Source: Tianweitania sp. UT-5YL-CI-8 | GTDB taxonomy: Bacteria; Pseudomonadota; Alphaproteobacteria; Rhizobiales; Rhizobiaceae | Direction: 5' to 3' | NCBI RefSeq assembly: GCF_030010215.1 | Contig: NZ_JASCRR010000002.1 | Location: forward strand, 578,297-642,296 | DNA: 64,000 nt | Shown: piece after piece, positions 28,410-37,577 of the stretch | How the letters are laid out: each line of letters begins with the position of its first letter | How positions within the stretch are numbered: the stretch's first letter is position 1 | Notes under the pieces: generated by a model | What the model was told of the DNA's origin: nothing | Database searches by the model: none | What the model saw: only the letters and a program-made list of their open reading frames with translations | Program-made: the position numbers and the translations under genes

Positions 28410-29117
28410 ATGCGTTATGCGATCTACTACACGCCTGCAGCAGATGAGCCGCTTGCGCGCGCCGCTGTCGCCTGGCTCGGTCGCGATGCGTTTGGCGGCC
28501 CGACCGCACCGGCACAGCCTGTGGCCTCGCTGAGTGCTGCGGAGGTGGCTTTCCACACCGCCTCGGCCCGCCGCTATGGGTTTCATGCCACGCTGAAGGC
28601 ACCGTTCCGCCTATCGTCCGGCGAAAGCGAGGTCTCGCTGCGCCATGCCGTCGATCTGTTCGCTGCCTCCACCGCCCCGGTGGTGATCCCGCGCCTGAAA
28701 ATTGCCCAGCTCGACGGCTTCCTGGCGCTGGTCCCCGACGGCAACCTGCCCGAGCTTTATCAATTCGCCGGCGAAGTCGTTTCGACCTTCGACCGCTTCC
28801 GCGCGCCGCTGACCGAAAAAGACATCGAGCGCCGCAATCCCGACCTGCTGACGCCGATGCAGTTCCGCTATCTTCATCGTTGGGGCTACCCCTATGTCTT
28901 CGATGCCTTCCGCTTCCACATGACGCTGTCGGGCCGCGTCGGCGACGACGATGCTCATCGCATCGAGACGGCAATCGGCGCGCTCTTCGGCGAGGCCCTC
29001 TCGCGCCCGATCGTGATCGACGCACTGACGGTTTTCGTCGAGCCGGAACCCGGTGCGCCATTCGTCGTTCTCTCCCGTCATCCGCTCGGTGCGGAGGCGA
29101 TCAGGAAATTTGCATGA
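28410..29117 (+). CDS. DUF1045 family, 2H-phosphoesterase-like phosphonate metabolism protein
   Basis: 235 residues from the ATG at 28410; the frame is open upstream, but the family begins MRYAIYYTPAADEPL. Two His-x-Thr motifs, GFHATLKAPF (about residue 55) and FHMTLSGRV (about 170), are the hallmark of the 2H phosphoesterase fold. DUF1045 genes are commonly found in C-P lyase operons. The stop overlaps the phnM start as ATGA, so the genes are translationally coupled. It could supply the cyclic-phosphodiesterase step done by PhnP elsewhere, since no phnP is seen nearby; that is inference. Confidence 0.85.
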   Translation: MRYAIYYTPAADEPLARAAVAWLGRDAFGGPTAPAQPVASLSAAEVAFHTASARRYGFHATLKAPFRLSSGESEVSLRHAVDLFAASTAPVVIPRLKIAQLDGFLALVPDGNLPELYQFAGEVVSTFDRFRAPLTEKDIERRNPDLLTPMQFRYLHRWGYPYVFDAFRFHMTLSGRVGDDDAHRIETAIGALFGEALSRPIVIDALTVFVEPEPGAPFVVLSRHPLGAEAIRKFA

Positions 29118-30253
29118 CGCATGAAACGGTTCTCGCCAATGCACGCGTCGTGCTGGCCGATGAGGTGATCGAAGGCAGCGTCGTCATGCGCGACGGGTTG
29201 ATCGCCGACATCGACGCCGGTCCGAGCCGACTGGGCGAGGATATGGAAGGCGACTTCCTCATTCCCGGCCTCGTGGAACTGCATACAGACCATCTCGAAG
29301 GCCATTTCGCCCCCCGTCCCAGCGTTCGCTGGAACCCCATCGCGGCCGTGCTGGCGCATGATGCGCAGCTGGCGACGGCGGGTGTTACAACCGTGTTCGA
29401 CACGCTGCGCGCCGGTCTCGACGACGATGCGCCCATCGGCCTGCCCGACATGCTGCGGCTCGGCGAAGCTATCGAGGACAGCGTACGCCACGACCGGCTG
29501 CGCGCCGAGCATTTCATCCATCTGCGCTGCGAGGTCTCAGCGCCAAGCTGCCTTGCCGATTTCGCCGCCTTCGAGGTGCTGGAGCGCGTTCGCATGGCCT
29601 CGCTGATGGACCATGCGCCCGGCCAGCGCCAGTTCACCCGGCTCGAAACCTACGCGCTGTACTACAAGGAAAAGACCAAGCTCGACGATGTCGAGTTCCT
29701 CGCTTATTGCGAGCGCCGCATCGCCCAATCCACGCTGAATTCGCCAAGCAACCGCGCAGCTATCGCGTCCGCCTGCCAGGAGCGCGGCATCGTGCTTGCC
29801 AGCCATGACGACGCCACGCTCGCGCATGTCGAGGAGGCTCTGGCACAAGGCATCCGCGTCGCGGAATTTCCAACCACGCTGGAAGCCGCCCGCGCCTCGC
29901 ACGAGTCCGGGCTTGGCGTGCTGATGGGCGCGCCGAACGTCATGCGTGGCGGCTCGCATGCCGGCAATGTATCGGCTCGCGACCTCGCCGAGCACGGCCT
30001 GCTCGACATCCTGTCGTCCGACTACATCCCCTTCAGCCTGATCCAATCCGCCTTCTTCCTGGGGGGCGTGGTCGACGCCGTCACACTTCCCGATGCGATC
30101 CGCATGGTGACCGCCACGCCGGCGCGCGCCGCGGGTCTCGACGACCGAGGCTCCATAGCGCCCGGCCTGCGCGCCGATCTCGTCCGCGTCCGGCTCGACG
30201 AGCATGTGCCCGTCGTCCGCTCCGTCTGGCGGCAGGGAAAGCGCGTCGCATGA
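29114..30253 (+). CDS. phnM: RPnTP hydrolase (C-P lyase pathway amidohydrolase)
   Basis: 379 residues from the ATG at 29114, matching E. coli PhnM in length. It hydrolyses ribose-1-phosphonate 5-triphosphate to the monophosphate and pyrophosphate. Amidohydrolase metal ligands are visible in LVELHTDHLEGH and VLASHDDATLAHV, and the conserved MGAPNVMRGGSHAGN and LSSDYIPFSL follow. It overlaps DUF1045 upstream and phnN downstream, each by 4 bases, making a tight three-gene operon. The C-P lyase core genes (phnGHIJ) are not in the window. Confidence 0.95.
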   Translation: MTHETVLANARVVLADEVIEGSVVMRDGLIADIDAGPSRLGEDMEGDFLIPGLVELHTDHLEGHFAPRPSVRWNPIAAVLAHDAQLATAGVTTVFDTLRAGLDDDAPIGLPDMLRLGEAIEDSVRHDRLRAEHFIHLRCEVSAPSCLADFAAFEVLERVRMASLMDHAPGQRQFTRLETYALYYKEKTKLDDVEFLAYCERRIAQSTLNSPSNRAAIASACQERGIVLASHDDATLAHVEEALAQGIRVAEFPTTLEAARASHESGLGVLMGAPNVMRGGSHAGNVSARDLAEHGLLDILSSDYIPFSLIQSAFFLGGVVDAVTLPDAIRMVTATPARAAGLDDRGSIAPGLRADLVRVRLDEHVPVVRSVWRQGKRVA

Positions 30254-30888
30254 ACAAGACCGCTGCAACCGATCCGTCGCCGAGCCGGGTGAGCCAGCCC
30301 ATCGGCAATGGTGTGTTCGTCGCCGTCGTCGGACCGAGCGGCGCGGGGAAGGACACCGTGATCGAACACGCGCGCAGCCATCTTGCCGACAGTTCCATCA
30401 TCGAATTCGCCCGACGCGTCATCACCAGGCCATGCGACGGCCAGAGCGAGCAGCACGATTCGATGACGGACGACGAGTTCGAGACAGCGGAAAAGCAAGG
30501 CGCTTTCGCGCTGGCCTGGAAGGCGCATGGGCTGCGTTACGGCATTCCAGCATCGGCCGATGCGGCGATCCGCGACGGACGCGTGGTCATCGCCAACGCT
30601 TCGCGCAACGAGATTGCCCGCATGCGCCGCCGCTACGCCATGCTGATCGTGGCCGAAATCACCGCCGAGCCGGAAGTGCTGGCGGAACGCCTTGCAGCGC
30701 GCGGACGCGAATCCCGTGCGGAGGTTCTGGCGCGTCTGGCGCGCAGCAAGCCGGGCGACCTTGGACCGTCCGTGTTCCGCATCGACAATTCCGGCACGCC
30801 CGACGCCGCCGGCGACGCCTTCCTGCGGCTCGTGCTGCAAGCGGCCGAACATGCCAGCCGGCCTACGGTTCGAAAGAAAGGTAAGTAG
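30250..30888 (+). CDS. phnN: Ribose 1,5-bisphosphate phosphokinase
   Basis: 212 residues. It phosphorylates ribose 1,5-bisphosphate to PRPP, the last step that returns the C-P lyase ribosyl carrier to metabolism. A guanylate-kinase-like P-loop GPSGAGKDTVI is near residue 30, with FARRVITRP and AFALAWKAHGLRYGIP (substrate region), VVIANASRNEI and RLAARGRES following. It overlaps phnM by 4 bases. Its stop lies inside a perfect palindrome shared with the end of the convergent DUF1513 gene. Confidence 0.93.
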   Translation: MNKTAATDPSPSRVSQPIGNGVFVAVVGPSGAGKDTVIEHARSHLADSSIIEFARRVITRPCDGQSEQHDSMTDDEFETAEKQGAFALAWKAHGLRYGIPASADAAIRDGRVVIANASRNEIARMRRRYAMLIVAEITAEPEVLAERLAARGRESRAEVLARLARSKPGDLGPSVFRIDNSGTPDAAGDAFLRLVLQAAEHASRPTVRKKGK

Positions 30889-30896
30889 CTACTTAC
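30881..30896. terminator. Palindrome at the junction of two convergent genes
   Basis: GTAAGTAGCTACTTAC is a perfect 16-base palindrome containing the phnN stop (30886-30888) and the complement of the DUF1513 stop. The two coding regions are only four bases apart, so any transcription stop must lie at or inside them. It has no loop and no U-run; a terminator role is weakly supported. Confidence 0.3.
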
Positions 30897-31993
30897 TTAC
30901 CTATTCGCAGCATGTGGTTGTCCCAGACATAGTCCGGGTCTTTGGTTTCTTGGCCAGTCGGCGCAATGATTTCGCCGGTTCCGGCGGTGGCAAGAAATCC
31001 TTCGCCATCGGGCGCCAACCCGCACACTTCAACCAGCGAGCGGTTGGCGACGATGCGACCGCTGGCAGCGTCGATCGTCACCATGGCATTGCCTTGCGGC
31101 GACGAGACCGCGACCAGTCCGGACTTGGGGTTGGCTGCGACCGAGCCGATATAGTTGCGAAATCCGCCCAGAACGTCCTCGGGCATGTCGAGCATGGCCA
31201 GGTCCTTGCCGCGTGCAGCACGGCCGACCAGCAACGGACGCTCTGTCGCAGGCCCCTCATGCTGACAGCCGAACCAGATCGTGTCGGAGGCATCCACCGC
31301 CATATGCCGGATCGAAAGCTGGTGCAGCGTCGCGGGCAGTTCATGCTTCTCGAGCAGGTCGCCCGTCATCCGGTCGAGCAGAACGAAGGACGGCTTCATC
31401 GTTGGGATGTTGAGCTTCGCCCGCCCGAAATCGGGATGTGTCTCGATGCCGCCATTGCACACTGCGAGCGTGCGGCCGTCTTCCAGCAGGATCAGTTCGT
31501 GCGGCCCGACGCCGTGGGTCGGAAACTCGCCAATGCGGGCAAAACGGTCTCTGGTATCGTAGACGCCGACCATGCCGGCGGCGTTGTCGAAGTCGTTCTC
31601 GGTCACATACAACAACGCGCCGTCCTGCGAGAACGCGCCGTGACCATAATAGTGGCGGCCGGCGATGCTGTTGATCGTCAGTGGAGGCTGGTCGCCGCTA
31701 TGGTCGAAGATAACCATGAAGGTGCCGGGCTGGCGCGCGAACACCACCGAACGCCGTGTGACCGGATCGAAGGTGATGTCGTGACCGCGGTCGGGCAAAG
31801 CGACGCTGTGCAGAACTTTGCCCGCCTCCGTCAGCATGGCGACGCCATAAGACCCATCTCGCATCTGGTACGCGGTCGCGAAAAGGGCGTCAGCCTCCAG
31901 AGTCGCCGCCCGCGCCGACGGCGCCATGGCGAGCACGAAGGCAGAGCCGGCCGCCTTGATGAAGTCGCGCCGGTCAAACAGCGGGGTGCGCAT
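30893..31993 (-). CDS. DUF1513 protein, Tat-exported, last gene of the iron operon
   Basis: 366 residues from the ATG at 31993; a TTG two codons upstream is less likely. The N-terminus FDRRDFIKAAGSAFVLAMAP carries a twin-arginine signal, so a folded protein is exported to the periplasm. The rest has beta-propeller-like repeats (GRHYYGHGAFSQDGALLYVT, VGVYDT, GPHELILLEDGRTLAVCNGG). DUF1513 genes regularly follow imelysin and di-haem oxidoreductase genes in iron-responsive operons; the function is unknown. It starts two bases after the imelysin stop. Confidence 0.85.
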   Translation of the reverse strand: MRTPLFDRRDFIKAAGSAFVLAMAPSARAATLEADALFATAYQMRDGSYGVAMLTEAGKVLHSVALPDRGHDITFDPVTRRSVVFARQPGTFMVIFDHSGDQPPLTINSIAGRHYYGHGAFSQDGALLYVTENDFDNAAGMVGVYDTRDRFARIGEFPTHGVGPHELILLEDGRTLAVCNGGIETHPDFGRAKLNIPTMKPSFVLLDRMTGDLLEKHELPATLHQLSIRHMAVDASDTIWFGCQHEGPATERPLLVGRAARGKDLAMLDMPEDVLGGFRNYIGSVAANPKSGLVAVSSPQGNAMVTIDAASGRIVANRSLVEVCGLAPDGEGFLATAGTGEIIAPTGQETKDPDYVWDNHMLRIGK

Positions 31994-31995
31994 CG

Positions 31996-33069
31996 TCAAT
32001 CTCCGTCGAGCGAGGAGAAACCTGCCGTCAACCCCAACGCGCCGGACAGACGCGTGCCAAACAGTTCGCTGAGGCTCGATGTGACGACCTTGAAATAAGC
32101 GAGCTTACCGCGCTCCTGCTCATTGGCCAGCACATCCGTGAGCGGGCCTTGCGCGCCATCGGCGGCGCGCACCGCATTGCCGAACTCAAAACCGATGGAA
32201 CCGTCGATCCACGACATATCGGCAGGCAGCGCCTCGCCGAAATGCGACGCCTGATAGATGGCGCGCATACCTTCGATATTGGATTTCAGCGCCGGCACCG
32301 TCTGTCCGGATCGCCAGAACAGCGCCTGTCGCGGCTTGTCGTCTTTCGGTTCCTCGCCGAGAAAACCGCCGACGCGAACATCCCGCACCAGTTCGGTGCC
32401 ATTGACGAAGATTTCGAGCAGCGTGGTGACCGCCTCGGTCGAATTGCGATAGAGCGGGTTGTCCGCACCGGGCTGGCTCCATGTCGCGGCAAACCCCTCA
32501 GGCTTGCCCCATGCATCGCTGATCTCACCCGCGATGGACCTCATATTGCCGGCAATCGCCGCGCCATAGCTGCAGCGATAAGGGTCGGACGGCGTGGACA
32601 GCGTCTCATAGCCGGTGCCGTAGAGCACGAATTCCAGAGCGCCCAACCCTTGCATCGCCACGCTTTTTTGCGCCAGGGTTTCTGCTTTGGTGGCAGTCCT
32701 ATCCTTGTCGGCGAGGGCTGCCTGCACCTGCCGCAAACCGGTTCCTTTTCGGTCCGGCCAGAACAGCATGCGTTCCAGTCTATTGTGTTCGGTCACCGGC
32801 CCGAAACGGATGGTTTCGACCTCCGACCAGGCTTCCACAATGTCGACAAAGCTTTTGTGCGCCGCATCCAACGCTTCTTGAGAAGGCGCTGCGCACAATG
32901 TCTGCATCGTCGATTCCATTGCAGAGCCGCGTTCAGCAAGCCTTGCATAGGCAGGCCGGACAAACCCATCAATGGCATTGGTCACGATCTGCTTACCTGT
33001 GATCGCGAAGGCCGGGAGCGGAAGCAGAAGCGTAAAAAGCGGAACCACGGCAAGCAGGCTTTTTCGCAT
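31996..33069 (-). CDS. Imelysin-family periplasmic protein (second copy in operon)
   Basis: 357 residues from the ATG at 33069, which shares one base with the stop of the upstream di-haem gene. A clear Sec signal peptide (MRKSLLAVVPLFTLLLPLPA) is followed by an all-helical imelysin fold (EAWSEVETIRFGPV; QGLGALEFVLYGTG). The classical GxHxxE motif of EfeO/IrpA-like proteins is replaced here by GALEFVLYG, so metal handling may differ from the larger paralogue in the same operon. A role in iron uptake is inferred from family and context. Confidence 0.85.
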   Translation of the reverse strand: MRKSLLAVVPLFTLLLPLPAFAITGKQIVTNAIDGFVRPAYARLAERGSAMESTMQTLCAAPSQEALDAAHKSFVDIVEAWSEVETIRFGPVTEHNRLERMLFWPDRKGTGLRQVQAALADKDRTATKAETLAQKSVAMQGLGALEFVLYGTGYETLSTPSDPYRCSYGAAIAGNMRSIAGEISDAWGKPEGFAATWSQPGADNPLYRNSTEAVTTLLEIFVNGTELVRDVRVGGFLGEEPKDDKPRQALFWRSGQTVPALKSNIEGMRAIYQASHFGEALPADMSWIDGSIGFEFGNAVRAADGAQGPLTDVLANEQERGKLAYFKVVTSSLSELFGTRLSGALGLTAGFSSLDGD

Positions 33070-34652
33070 CACAACGACTCCAGGAATTTGATCAACGCTT
33101 CGCGGTCTTGAGCAGCCATTTCGGCAAATCTGTCGCGCGCGGCCTGCGCCTCGCCGCCGTGCCACAGAATGGCTTCGGCCAGATTGCGCGCGCGCCCATC
33201 ATGCAGGAAAAAGGTGTGGCCGTTGACGCGCTGGGTCAGGCCAATGCCCCACAGCGGTGCCGTGCGCCATTCGCTGCCGCTGGCGACACCCACCGGCTGG
33301 CCATCGGCCAACCCCTCGCCCATGTCGTGCAGCAAAAAGTCCGAATAGGGCCAGATTAGTTGGAAGGCCTGCGCCTTGTTGGGCGCGTCTCGGCGCGTGA
33401 CGAATTTCGGCATATGGCAGGACGCGCAGCCGGCTTCGTAGAACATCTGCTTGCCGCGCAGAACGGTTGTCTTGCCGATATCGCGGCGGGCTGGAACGGC
33501 CAGGTTGCGGGAATAGAAGGAAACCAGTTCCATGATCGGATCAGGCGCTTCCACCGGCCCCAGCCGCTCCTGCACACCGATGGGCATGGCCTTACAGGCG
33601 GTCTCGCGGTCGGTGCAATCGCCCCAATGATTGGGCACTTCGGGCGTGGAGATGCCGATGTCGCCGGCGAAAGCGTCAGCGGTCTGCTGCCGGATCGAAG
33701 GCGTCTGCGCTTTCCAGCCGAAGCGGCCAAGCGCAAGATCCCCTGTGGGGACGTCGCGAACGATCGATGGCTTTCCGGAGATGCCGTCGCCATTCGCGTC
33801 GTTTGGATCGGCGTTGGCAAGGATATCGGCGGGATGGATCTGTTCGACCAGACCCAGGCCGATCATCTGCGGGGTGACGCGCGGCGACAGGGTGGTACGC
33901 GGATCGAGCGGCCCATAGCCCAGATCGGTGACGGAATAGCTCGGCTTGCGGAGCGACACGGAAGTCCCGTCGCCCAGCGTCACAGGGATTTCCTCATAGG
34001 CGATTTTCATCCGGCCCTCGCCGGCCAGTCCGGGCACAGCCAGATCCTGCAATTGGTTGCCATAGACGGGATCGGGGAAATTCAGCGCCTTGTGCTCGGC
34101 AACAAGCCGCTTTTCCTCTTCGGTCTCGGCCGCGCGGGCGAGCCGTAGAAACATCGAAGTCGCGTCAGCGGTGTCTTCCGGCGGATGGCCGCGTCCATCC
34201 TTGAGGTGGCAGCTCTGGCAGGCGCGGGCGTTGAACAGCGGTCCGAGCCCATCGGAAGCCTGCGTCGAGGAAGGCGATGAAACCCACAACTTACGGAACA
34301 GGCCGTTGCCGAGCTTGAAAGTGCCTTCTTCCTCAAAGGTGAGATTGGACGAAAACTGCGAGAACGCGTCCTGGTTGACGCGTTTCTTGGACGTTCCGGC
34401 GCCGCCCTGCATCAGCTCGAATTGTTCGGGAGCGGAAAAGTCTGTTGCCGGCTTGGTGATCGCTTCGACTCGCACTCTGTCTTCCGGCGTGAGGTCGGTC
34501 CGCTGGGTCGGAAGATTGGGAGATGCCTCGTCAGCCCAAGCCAAAGGCATTCCCGTAAGGGCGACGGCGATACCGGCGGCAAGCAGCGGTGCGCGGGTGC
34601 CGGGAAGGAAGCCAAGCCTTATGCGGCGCATTCGTGAAATTATGCGCCGCAT
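33069..34652 (-). CDS. Di-haem oxidoreductase (DUF1111, cytochrome-c peroxidase-like)
   Basis: 527 residues. An N-terminal export signal (APLLAAGIAVALTGMPLAWA) precedes two c-type haem motifs, NARACQSCHLKDG (about residue 145) and EAGCASCHMPKF (about 425), plus a calcium-binding-like NDANGDGISG segment. This family accompanies imelysins in bacterial iron-uptake operons, where it may oxidise or reduce iron or an organic ligand in the periplasm; the reaction is not established. It lies 11 bases after bfr and is coupled to the downstream imelysin gene. Confidence 0.88.
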   Translation of the reverse strand: MRRIISRMRRIRLGFLPGTRAPLLAAGIAVALTGMPLAWADEASPNLPTQRTDLTPEDRVRVEAITKPATDFSAPEQFELMQGGAGTSKKRVNQDAFSQFSSNLTFEEEGTFKLGNGLFRKLWVSSPSSTQASDGLGPLFNARACQSCHLKDGRGHPPEDTADATSMFLRLARAAETEEEKRLVAEHKALNFPDPVYGNQLQDLAVPGLAGEGRMKIAYEEIPVTLGDGTSVSLRKPSYSVTDLGYGPLDPRTTLSPRVTPQMIGLGLVEQIHPADILANADPNDANGDGISGKPSIVRDVPTGDLALGRFGWKAQTPSIRQQTADAFAGDIGISTPEVPNHWGDCTDRETACKAMPIGVQERLGPVEAPDPIMELVSFYSRNLAVPARRDIGKTTVLRGKQMFYEAGCASCHMPKFVTRRDAPNKAQAFQLIWPYSDFLLHDMGEGLADGQPVGVASGSEWRTAPLWGIGLTQRVNGHTFFLHDGRARNLAEAILWHGGEAQAARDRFAEMAAQDREALIKFLESL

Positions 34653-34663
34653 TCCGGCATGTC

Positions 34664-35149
34664 CTATTCGGCCTCGTTGGCCGAGTCGGCGTTGAGCTGA
34701 CCGTATTTGGCCTCACCGATGCTTTCGAGAAGTTGCAGCTGGGTCTCGAGGAAGTCGATGTGACCTTCCTCGTCAATCAGCAGTGCCTCGAACAGCTTCA
34801 TGGTGACGTAGTCGCCTTTCTCGGCGCAGATCTCACGCGATTTCTTGTAAGAGGTACGGGCGTCGTACTCACCAGCGAGATCGGACTCCAGCACTTCCTT
34901 GACGTTCTGCCCGATCCGCAACGGCGAAACGGACTGCAGGTTCGGATGGCCGTCCAGAAAGATGATGCGGGCTACCAGCTTGTCGGCATGCTGCATTTCT
35001 TCGATGGACTCTGCACGCTCCTTCTTGGCGAGCTTGGTGAAACCCCAATCCTCGAGCAGACGGTAATGCAGCCAGTATTGGTTGACAGCTCCGAGCTCGA
35101 GAAAGAGGGCTTCGTTAAGCCGCTCGATGATCTCTTTGTCGCCTTTCAT
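34664..35149 (-). CDS. bfr: Bacterioferritin
   Basis: 161 residues from the ATG at 35149, the normal length. It forms the 24-subunit haem-containing iron-storage shell. Ferroxidase-centre ligands are recognisable: [19 protein letters not shown] (Glu), [17 protein letters not shown] (Glu and His) and [16 protein letters not shown]. The haem-ligand Met is in the IEEMQHADK helix. The start lies within the last 35 bases of bfd, suggesting coupled translation of store and release partner. Confidence 0.96.
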   Translation of the reverse strand: MKGDKEIIERLNEALFLELGAVNQYWLHYRLLEDWGFTKLAKKERAESIEEMQHADKLVARIIFLDGHPNLQSVSPLRIGQNVKEVLESDLAGEYDARTSYKKSREICAEKGDYVTMKLFEALLIDEEGHIDFLETQLQLLESIGEAKYGQLNADSANEAE

Positions 35150-35426
35150 GCGTCCTGCTCCCGAATTGGATGCGCAATTCTCTGACGCGATCCAGATGTG
35201 AAACGATGGCCATTTCGTCCGCCTCCGAACGAGAATGGTAGTTTTCGGTAACCCGAATGATCGTTTCCACCACATTTGGGAAGCAGCCGCAACAGCGACC
35301 GCGTTTGTGCATGGCATGGTAGACCTTTGCCGGGACAATGAGCTGCCACGGGTCGCTGTCGAGCAGGTCTATGATCGTCTGTTCGATTTCCTTTTCGGTA
35401 ATCAGATTACAGTGGCAAATCAGCAT
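35115..35426 (-). CDS. bfd: Bacterioferritin-associated ferredoxin
   Basis: 103 residues from the ATG at 35426. The [2Fe-2S] ligands are [15 protein letters not shown] (C-x-C at the N-terminus) and [10 protein letters not shown] (C-x2-C). Bfd binds bacterioferritin and delivers electrons that release stored iron. The protein is longer than typical Bfd (60-75 residues): the last 30 or so residues are charged and overlap bfr. It lies 75 bases downstream of the imelysin gene. Confidence 0.92.
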   Translation of the reverse strand: MLICHCNLITEKEIEQTIIDLLDSDPWQLIVPAKVYHAMHKRGRCCGCFPNVVETIIRVTENYHSRSEADEMAIVSHLDRVRELRIQFGSRTHERRQRDHRAA

Positions 35427-35501
35427 GTTGAACTCTGCGATGGCTGTGGCGCGGGCTCCCCGCGCCATTGGCTTTGCGGTTTCAGCGCGTGGCGAAAAGC
35501 C

Positions 35502-36809
35502 TCACTGGAAAACCTTGTCCGGCGCGTCGAGGCTGTCCGATCCCTCGAAGGCGATGGCGTCGATCTTCAGCGTGGCAACGGCACGCTCGATAGACTTGGT
35601 CTGGTCGACCAAAGCGTCGATCGCGGCCTGCACGGTAGCGTTGCCTTCGGTGTTGCCTTCGCCGATCTGCTGGTCATAGGCTTCGCCGGCCTTGGCGCGG
35701 GCTTCGATCGCTTCCATCTTTGCAATCGTCGCATCCAGCTTGCCCGACAGTTCGGCATCGACGGCCGGGGCGGCTGCCTTCACCAGATCGGACACCGAAG
35801 GGCCTTTCACGACAGAACCGTCGACACGCTTGTAGCTGCCGCGATAGACGTTGCGGATGCCGACGGTGTCGTAGAGATGCGAGATGTAGGTGTTGTCGGA
35901 GAAGCAGTCATGCTCCTCTTCCGGGTCGTGCAACAGCAGGCCGAGCTTCATGCGCTCGCCAGCCAGTTCGCCATAAGACAGCGAGCCCATGCCGGTGAGG
36001 ATGACGGAAACGCCCTCGGTCGGATCGGCGTCGACCAGCGTCTTGCGGGCTTCGCCATCGGCCTTCCAGTTGCCGACCATCTCTTCGAGATCGGTGACCA
36101 GCAGTTGCGAGGCGGAAGCGAGATATTCGCCGCGACGGTCGCAATTGCCGCCGGTGCAGTTTGCCGTGTCATAGTCGGTATAAGGCCGGCTGCCGGCGCC
36201 GGGACCGGTGCCGTTCAGGTCCTGGCCCCAGAGCAGGAATTCGATGGCGTGATAGCCGGTGGCCACATTGGCCTCGATGTCGCCGGCTTCCTGCAGCGTC
36301 GACGCCAGGAACTCAGGCGTCAGCTTGGCGGCATCGACCGTCTCGCCATTGATCTCGATGCTTTTGTTGGCGATGACATTGGCCGTATAGAGCGTGTTCT
36401 CGTCGGACTCGGTGCCATAGCCGCCGTCGACATAGTCGATCAGGCCCTCGTCGAGCGGCCACGCGTTCACCCGGCCCTCCCAGTCGTCGACGATGGGGTT
36501 GCCGAAGCGGAACGCCTCCGTCTGCTGATAAGGGATGCGCGACGCCTTCCAGGCGGTCCGTGCGGCGTCCAGCGTCTCCTGCGAGGGCTTGGCCACCAGC
36601 GCATCGACAGCCGTCTTCAGCGCCTGCGCCGTGGTCAGCGAGTCCTCGTAGCCGGCAAGCGCGATATCGGCATAATTCGCCACCACCGCTTTTGGGTCGA
36701 CCTCGGCTGCCTTGGCCGGCAGGACGAAAATCGCCGCCGTCAGTGTTGCCGTTGCGGCAATTGTGGCAATCCTGCCGTGGCGCCGTGTCAAAGCCATGCT
36801 CGTGAGCAT
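35502..36809 (-). CDS. irpA: Imelysin-family iron-regulated protein (IrpA-like)
   Basis: 435 residues, with a signal peptide (IAATATLTAAIFVLPAKAAE) and a periplasmic two-bundle imelysin fold. The GxHxxE signature is present as TGYHAIEFLLWGQD (about residue 190). Other family blocks are WKASRIPYQQTEAFRFGNP and EEEHDCFSDNTYISHLYD. Related proteins (cyanobacterial IrpA, EfeO-like proteins) act in iron acquisition. It follows the small Cys/His-rich gene by 11 bases. Confidence 0.92.
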   Translation of the reverse strand: MLTSMALTRRHGRIATIAATATLTAAIFVLPAKAAEVDPKAVVANYADIALAGYEDSLTTAQALKTAVDALVAKPSQETLDAARTAWKASRIPYQQTEAFRFGNPIVDDWEGRVNAWPLDEGLIDYVDGGYGTESDENTLYTANVIANKSIEINGETVDAAKLTPEFLASTLQEAGDIEANVATGYHAIEFLLWGQDLNGTGPGAGSRPYTDYDTANCTGGNCDRRGEYLASASQLLVTDLEEMVGNWKADGEARKTLVDADPTEGVSVILTGMGSLSYGELAGERMKLGLLLHDPEEEHDCFSDNTYISHLYDTVGIRNVYRGSYKRVDGSVVKGPSVSDLVKAAAPAVDAELSGKLDATIAKMEAIEARAKAGEAYDQQIGEGNTEGNATVQAAIDALVDQTKSIERAVATLKIDAIAFEGSDSLDAPDKVFQ

Positions 36810-36820
36810 CGTCGTCTCCC

Positions 36821-37324
36821 TCAGTGAACTGTCTTGCGCGACGACCGGTCCAGTATGTCGTCGATCGCGAATTTCGGTATGGGCAAAAGATAGTGATGCA
36901 GGGCGCTCAGCGTTTCTGCGAAACAGCCGGCGGCCTCCTTGGCCTCCTGGCGCATCAGGCCGCAGGTCATCGCGTCGAGGCAGGTCGCGGCTGTAACCTC
37001 GTCATGATGCTGCAGGCCGGCGACAAGGCCGAGCGCCAGGCATTCATCGCGGCAGATATGATGCGCGCCGAACGGAAAGCTGATCAGCGGGCAGGCCGCG
37101 CAGCGGCGCAGCGTGCGCACGAAATGCGACAATTCGCCCAATGCGCGACGGCCGTCCGCATCGCCCAGAAGGCCGGCATAGAGCGTGTGGGCGCGTTCCC
37201 ACGGCGTCACCGAACCGGTGTCGTATCCGGCCAGCCAGTGGCGATAGCCTTCGAGCACCAGCTTTTCCGGAGCCCGCTCGAAATAGCCGCCGCGGCCATG
37301 CGCGATGTCAGCCGTCAGGCTCAT
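36821..37324 (-). CDS. Uncharacterised Cys/His-rich protein, first gene of the iron operon
   Basis: 167 residues from the ATG at 37324 (the longer frame upstream has no support). No signal peptide or membrane segment. The middle contains many potential metal ligands: RRCAACPLISFPFGAHHICR, then DECLALGLVAGLQHHDEV, TCLDAMTCG and EAAGCF. I do not recognise the family. Its leading position in an operon with bacterioferritin and imelysins, 254 bases from a perfect Irr/ICE box, suggests an iron-related or regulatory cytoplasmic role. Confidence 0.7.
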   Translation of the reverse strand: MSLTADIAHGRGGYFERAPEKLVLEGYRHWLAGYDTGSVTPWERAHTLYAGLLGDADGRRALGELSHFVRTLRRCAACPLISFPFGAHHICRDECLALGLVAGLQHHDEVTAATCLDAMTCGLMRQEAKEAAGCFAETLSALHHYLLPIPKFAIDDILDRSSRKTVH

Positions 37325-37577
37325 GCGCGGCCCTTGTTCGGCAAGTGAAAACAAGAAGATATGACGGAAACGGTTAGGTCGGCCGATGGGCTGCCGCACA
37401 GATGCGCGGGTGTCGCGTCCACGCGCGGCGGGGTCGTCGAAATCATTCCGGTCGCTCCAATCGAAAGGGTTCAAGGCCCAGACATCAAAGGCATGCATCT
37501 CACAATGCTGGCCCATAAAAGCCGACAGCCTGGAAAAGTCAACGCCCCCTTTGGAAAAAGCGTAAAGACTTCAAGTG

